Source: Glaciibacter superstes DSM 21135 (lineage in GTDB: Bacteria > Actinomycetota > Actinomycetes > Actinomycetales > Microbacteriaceae). From it: DNA of 64,000 nucleotides. How positions within the stretch are numbered: the first letter of the stretch is position 1; the number at the start of each line of letters is the position of its first letter. The DNA is taken from assembly GCF_000421145.1 (NCBI RefSeq), contig NZ_ATWH01000018.1, positions 1-64,000 of the forward strand. Reading direction: 5' to 3'. Positions 63,975-64,000 of this stretch are shown in pieces. The notes beneath the pieces were generated by a model that searched no databases, was not told where the DNA came from, and saw only the letters and a list, made by a program, of their open reading frames with translations. A program made the position numbers and the translations under genes.

Positions 63975-64000
63975 CCGGGTTGGTGCCGCGCCCTTTCGGT

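Noticed and set aside
1..64000. tRNA, rRNA or CRISPR features
   Set aside because: Visual scan found no cloverleaf-like T-loop context, rRNA sequence, or regularly spaced repeat-spacer pattern; the only regular repeats are the three 8-mers at 21592-21625.

Overview
The window is high-GC actinobacterial chromosome, most likely from a member of Micrococcales/Microbacteriaceae (inference). The signs are uniformly G+C-rich coding, a mycothiol-type maleylpyruvate isomerase gene, a DtxR/IdeR-type iron box, and frequent ATGA/GTGA overlaps between operon genes. No rRNA, tRNA or CRISPR array was recognised.

Region 1 (1-3358) is a graveyard of mobile DNA. An intact IS630-family element is followed by remnants of two membrane-protein genes, an ISAzo13-type transposase, an IS3 OrfA, a tyrosine integrase and an ABC ATPase. 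Region 2 (3359-17923) is a catabolic locus. A PucR-type regulator is divergent from a kinase/aminotransferase-fold fusion protein, followed by a complete ribose-type ABC importer, PxpA/B/C (5-oxoprolinase or lactam family), a stand-alone biotin carrier, a biotin carboxylase and a TtuC/D-malate-type dehydrogenase. A semialdehyde dehydrogenase (18309-19778) and an IS256 remnant follow.

Region 3 (20497-27282) holds a LacI regulator divergent from an asparaginase-family amidohydrolase, a polysaccharide-deacetylase-fold hydrolase resembling cyclic imide hydrolases, an MFS permease, two SDRs and an unrecognised CGGC-motif protein. Three direct repeats at a 13-bp period lie in the divergent promoter.

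Region 4 (27658-47657) looks like an aromatic-amide catabolic island. It has two paralogous NMT1-type binding proteins, an SsuBC-like ABC importer, two amidase-signature enzymes, two flavin monooxygenases, a Zn alcohol dehydrogenase, a malate/lactate-type dehydrogenase, a benzoylformate-decarboxylase-like ThDP enzyme and an aldehyde dehydrogenase. IclR and MarR regulators and a full gentisate module (dioxygenase, maleylpyruvate isomerase, fumarylpyruvate hydrolase) complete it. A plausible reading is amide to alpha-hydroxy acid to 2-keto acid to aldehyde to aromatic acid to gentisate to fumarate plus pyruvate. This route is inference.

Region 5 (47770-57412) is patchwork: IS4-type, MFS and DNA-methyltransferase fragments, a quinone-oxidoreductase-like gene, an iron-siderophore ABC operon under an iron box, adhesin fragments, a three-gene group of defence-like proteins, and a small CxxC protein without a normal start. 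Region 6 (57558-63974) is an alpha-galactoside operon (MalF/MalG-type permeases, binding protein, GH36 alpha-galactosidase, aldose 1-epimerase).

Two themes run through the window. One is repeated cleavage of C-N bonds (lactam, imide, amide). The other is strong stem-loops placed directly after binding-protein genes in two unrelated ABC operons.
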